Shown here piece by piece: positions 6,043 through 7,861 of a DNA stretch of 7,861 nucleotides. Numbering within the stretch: position 1 is the first letter of the stretch; each line of letters opens with the position of its first letter. The position numbers were made by a program, and so were the translations under genes. A model generated the notes under the pieces. That model was given only the letters and a program-made list of their open reading frames with translations. It had not been told where the DNA came from and did not search any database. Source of the DNA: Saccharothrix sp. NRRL B-16348 (GTDB taxonomy: Bacteria > Actinomycetota > Actinomycetes > Mycobacteriales > Pseudonocardiaceae); contig NZ_LGED01000034.1 in assembly GCF_001280085.1 (NCBI RefSeq), positions 1 through 7,861 on the forward strand, written 5' to 3'.

Positions 6043-6316
6043 GGCTGACTGGGTTCGCATCCGCGCTCGCATCTTGAAGCGCGACGGTTACCGCTGCACC
6101 CACCTCGACGAATCCGGGGTGCGGTGCGCGGAACCGGCGAGCGACGTGGACCACGTACTGCGCGGCGACGACCACCGAGACGCCAACCTCACCTCGCTCT
6201 GTGGGTGGCATCACCGCCAGAAGTCGTCGAGGGAAGGGGCGGCGGCAAGAGCCGCCAACTGGAGACGTCATAACGCAAAGTTGCGGCGATCAGAGAAGCA
6301 TCCCTGGCTCGCATAA
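6017..6316 (+). CDS. HNH endonuclease, 5' end replaced by the IS-B right end
   Basis: The 99-residue frame carries a compact HNH nuclease: W12-V-R-I-R-A-R-I-L-K-R-D-G-Y-R-C27, C37, the DVDH block (D43-H46), N57, then C62-G-W-H65-H66 and K69. The paired cysteines fit a zinc-stabilised HNH domain of the phage/actinomycete type, and the ending KHPWLA is typical of that group. Relatives start some residues earlier, ahead of the ADW motif. Here the first nine residues (MWLTFGTPQ) are encoded by the last bases of IS-B, whose ATG at 6017 is in frame, with GCAGGT at 6005-6010 as a weak ribosome binding site. The native start is therefore lost, but the catalytic domain looks whole and may still be made. 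It would cut DNA in the cytoplasm; the substrate is unknown. It may equally be a 5'-truncated pseudogene that is not expressed. Confidence 0.75.
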   Translation: MWLTFGTPQADWVRIRARILKRDGYRCTHLDESGVRCAEPASDVDHVLRGDDHRDANLTSLCGWHHRQKSSREGAAARAANWRRHNAKLRRSEKHPWLA

Positions 6317-6317
6317 T

Positions 6318-6340
6318 GGCCCGGCTCCACTTGCCGGGCC
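6318..6340. terminator. Hairpin between convergent genes
   Basis: GGCCCGG (6318-6324) and CCGGGCC (6334-6340) pair perfectly; one more C-G pair at 6325/6333 gives an 8-bp stem with a 7-base loop. It lies between the HNH stop at 6316 and the stop of the minus-strand gene at 6349, so it can serve as a shared terminator in both directions. No T tract is present. Confidence 0.6.
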
Positions 6341-6348
6341 CAATTGAC

Positions 6349-7059
6349 TCATGACGAACCGATCGCGCGGGGATCGTCTTCGTCGACCACCTCGACGTCG
6401 AGGAGCTCATCTAGGTCGATCACGAGTTGATCGAGATCGCGCCTATAGATATTCGAGGCTCGGAGCAAGATTCGGGTCACCCGCTTGCCGGTGTCTGAGT
6501 TCGGATCAATTCCCCTCGCCTTAAGTTCCTCCTTAAGGTAGGAGCGGAGCTCTTTCAGGACGATGTGCCTGTTTTGAATCTCGTGTCTCTCGGCGGAGCC
6601 TTCCAATTTCCTAAGCTCTATTTCCTCGCGTCGAACTTCCTGTTTATGCTTTTGCCAATGCATGACTGTCTTGAGTATACCTTCGAACCTCTTGGCCAGA
6701 GCTCGTGCGGCTACTGTGAAGAGTCCGATCGTAACGGGTTCTACCGCGAGGACAACGTCCATCGGGCTCGCGTACGAAACGCGAAGCACTGTCACGGTTT
6801 CGGTGACTTCTTCAGCGAACTGCTGACTCGCGTAGTTTCCAGCGAAGACGCCTTGTTCCAGCGGGAAAAGAACTCGCTCTGCCGTGGCCTCGGTCTCCCC
6901 GGCAAGCTGATCGAAAACGATCTCGCAAGTTGCCGCGAAGGTGCAGATTCCAACTAGCGAGCGGAACTGCGCCGCGAAGTGGGAGATCGTCGGCCGATCG
7001 GTATCGAAGGCGATGTAGAGGACCTCCGCCTGCAAGGCGGTCTCTGCTGTGGATGTCAT
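6349..7059 (-). CDS. Hypothetical protein with coiled-coil-like segment
   Basis: I do not recognise this 236-residue protein. From the chosen start (MTSTAETALQ) it has an N-terminal globular-looking part (1-95), a hydrophobic stretch at about 101-120 (VVLAVEPVTIGLFTVAARA) that could be one membrane helix or a buried helix, then a highly charged, heptad-friendly region at about 134-180 (HWQKHKQEVRREEIELRKLE and onward). It ends in an acidic tail (VEVVDEDDPRAI). The gene uses clearly more A/T at third positions than the NLR or IS genes, suggesting separate transfer. Start choice is uncertain. The ATG at 7059 has GACAAT seven bases upstream, compatible with a leaderless transcript. An in-frame ATG at 7089 adds ten residues and has GGGAG eight bases upstream. 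It converges with the HNH gene, and 3' relics of NLR genes lie just upstream of it on the same strand. No function is assigned. Confidence 0.7.
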   Translation of the reverse strand: MTSTAETALQAEVLYIAFDTDRPTISHFAAQFRSLVGICTFAATCEIVFDQLAGETEATAERVLFPLEQGVFAGNYASQQFAEEVTETVTVLRVSYASPMDVVLAVEPVTIGLFTVAARALAKRFEGILKTVMHWQKHKQEVRREEIELRKLEGSAERHEIQNRHIVLKELRSYLKEELKARGIDPNSDTGKRVTRILLRASNIYRRDLDQLVIDLDELLDVEVVDEDDPRAIGSS

Positions 7060-7153
7060 ACGTCTGATTGTCGCGCATCCGGCGGCCATACGCAGGACTC
7101 CCAGAGGTACGTGCTTGAAATATGAGCGCCATTCGCCTTGGGGCGATACACCG

Positions 7154-7390
7154 GCGGTATCGACCGCCCGGTCGCCGTTCCACCAGCGATGCATCCTCCA
7201 ACGCCGACAACTCCCTGCGTCCCAAGCCTGAGGGCAGATCGGTCAGGGAGGCCACGGCGGGAAGCGTGGTGTCAGGGCCGGGTATGACGCTGAAGAGCGC
7301 GAACACGACGCGTTGTTCGTCTGTGAGTCGGCGCAGGGACCATGACAGCACCGTAGGCAGACTGGCGCCCGGGTCGCCGTGGTCGAGCAT
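7154..7390 (-). pseudogene. NB-ARC/AfsR-type ATPase fragment (winged-helix region)
   Basis: The minus strand reads LDHGDPGASLPTVLSWSLRR, then LTDEQRVVFALFSVIPGPDT, TLPAVASLTDLPSGLGRREL, and SALEDASLVERRPGGRYR. This pattern (LSWSLR-L---QR-VFALL---PG, V-SL--L, L-AL--ASLVER-PGGRY) is the winged-helix part after the nucleotide-binding domain in AfsR-like and NB-ARC/TPR proteins of actinomycetes; in intact proteins GRY is followed by an M-H-D motif. Here similarity stops at about 7154. No Walker A, Walker B or repeats are attached, so about 79 residues of a much larger gene remain. Its 5' side meets a relic of an IS-B-type right end at about 7394. Confidence 0.75.
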
Positions 7391-7393
7391 TTC

Positions 7394-7455
7394 CAGTGCG
7401 AGCCAGTAACCGCTTACCGCAGGTCAGACCACGAAAACCACTTCCGGGGCCACAC
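7394..7455 (+). mobile_element. Weak relic of an IS-B-type right end
   Basis: Positions 7394-7455 can be aligned with the end of IS-B. CAGTGCGAGCC matches the GAGTACGAACC codons, CCGCTTACCGCAGGTCAG matches CCGCCTAACCGCAGGTCAG with one gap, and CACTTCCGGGGCCACAC matches GACTTTTGGAACCCCAC mainly through T/C and A/G changes. The CCGCAGGTCAG core (11 bases) is identical. The position fits a junction: the NB-ARC fragment ends on one side and unrelated sequence begins on the other. Only about 60 bases remain, so chance similarity is not fully excluded. Confidence 0.5.
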
Positions 7456-7515
7456 GTCCCCTGCCCTGCACGGACGGCATCCTCGGCAAGCACAACCTCA
7501 CACTGCTGACTGCTC

Positions 7516-7776
7516 TCACGGTTCATGAGATAGCGCCCATTTCTCCCGGAGAATACGGGCGATCTCGCGGGCCTGCACAGTCGAAGGGTGGCCGGAACCG
7601 AGAATGAGCGTTCGACCGAGGACGATCTCATCAAGGTGGGTGATTGCCTCCGGGAAATGACCGAGCGCCACTCACCAGTTCGCGAGGTTGAAGCGGGTAT
7701 GGAGCGTGCTTGGGTGGCACGGACCTACTATCTTTATCTGATCTTCGAGAAGCCTGTCGAGTGCAATGCCGTTTAG
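7516..7776 (-). pseudogene. TPR tail of a second NLR-type gene, with premature stop
   Basis: The minus strand reads LNGIALDRLLEDQIKIVGPC, HPSTLHTRFNLANW, a TGA stop (7672-7674), VALGHFPEAITHLDEIVLGR, TLILGSGHPSTVQAREIARI, LREKWALSHEP and a normal stop at 7516-7518. The two H-P-S-T motifs are 42 residues apart, the same period as in the intact NLR of this window, and the L-G-x-x-H-P-x-T pattern is that of NB-ARC-linked TPRs. The internal TGA could derive from CGA by a C-to-T change. The upstream side is closed by a TAA at 7777-7779, so all N-terminal domains are missing. Its order relative to the NB-ARC fragment (tail upstream, ATPase piece downstream, same strand) shows the two do not form one simple broken gene. 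Confidence 0.75.
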
Positions 7777-7780
7777 TTAG

Positions 7781-7861
7781 GTGGGTTTGGGTGTGTTGGT
7801 GCTGGTGGCGGGGTGTGTTGTCACTACGGTGTGGTGGGTGTCGTCTGGGGTGGAGCGTCGG
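7781..7861 (+). CDS. Possible start of a hydrophobic protein (runs off the window)
   Basis: A frame opens with GTG at 7781, right after a TAG, and stays open for 27 codons to the edge. It reads as GLGVLVLVAGCVVTTVWWVS followed by SGVERR, a hydrophobic helix ending in basic residues, as in a membrane or signal-anchor segment. The DNA is strikingly G/T-rich on the plus strand, unlike the C/G balance elsewhere. No ribosome binding site is evident. It may be a real gene start, a fragment, or non-coding GT-rich sequence. Confidence 0.25.
   Translation, partial: MGLGVLVLVAGCVVTTVWWVSSGVERR

Noticed and set aside
5735..6316. Single frame fusing IS-B 3' sequence with the HNH domain
   Set aside because: Its first part is out of frame with the IS-B transposase and meaningless; only the part from the ATG at 6017 is credible.
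7144..7174. Two adjacent inverted repeats, CGATAC/GTATCG and CGACCG/CGGTCG, upstream of the minus-strand gene
   Set aside because: They look like operators but fall in the R-P-G-G-R-Y codons of the NB-ARC relic, so the symmetry is more simply coding-derived.
7588..7776. Plus-strand 62-codon open frame
   Set aside because: It lies opposite the TPR relic, whose minus-strand reading has clear H-P-S-T repeats with the 42-residue period.

Overview
The window is high-GC DNA with C/G-ending codons, an IS701-type transposase relic, a DUF6247-type protein and several NB-ARC/TPR proteins. Together these suggest an actinomycete (Streptomyces/Pseudonocardiales-like); the species cannot be named from the sequence. 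It is an accessory, heavily rearranged region with no housekeeping gene.

Layout: (1) Positions 2-535 hold the end of a DUF6247-like gene followed with no gap by a small RelE/ParE-like gene, a probable toxin-antitoxin pair. (2) Positions 684-1042 are insertion-sequence debris: the right end of an rve-type IS (plus strand) abutting a frameshifted IS701 transposase fragment (minus strand). (3) Positions 1370-3850 hold the main gene, an intact 826-residue bacterial NLR-like protein: an N-terminal Mrr/PD-(D/E)xK-like nuclease, a central NB-ARC ATPase switch, and C-terminal TPR repeats of exactly 42 residues marked by a W-T-G motif. It appears to be read from a leaderless transcript and ends in a 10-bp perfect hairpin whose loop contains the stop codon. 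(4) Positions 3907-5080 are a complete-looking IS (IS-A) with 36-bp terminal inverted repeats, but its transposase carries a 1-base frameshift. (5) Positions 5081-6042 are a left-truncated, multiply frameshifted relative of it (IS-B). (6) The right end of IS-B runs into a 5'-truncated HNH endonuclease gene and supplies an in-frame ATG for it (6017-6316). (7) A convergent minus-strand gene (6349-7059) encodes an unrecognised 236-residue protein with a charged, coiled-coil-like segment and visibly lower GC. (8) Positions 7154-7776 hold two minus-strand relics of other NLR-type genes, an NB-ARC winged-helix piece and a two-repeat TPR tail, separated by a small third relic of the IS-B right end. 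(9) The last 81 bases are an open GT-rich frame encoding a hydrophobic stretch.

Taken together, the window looks like a defence-type island: one intact nuclease-NLR, a toxin-antitoxin-like pair, an HNH nuclease and remains of at least one further NLR gene, with repeated insertion of one IS family driving the decay. Anti-phage function of the NLR is inferred from family architecture and is not shown by the sequence.
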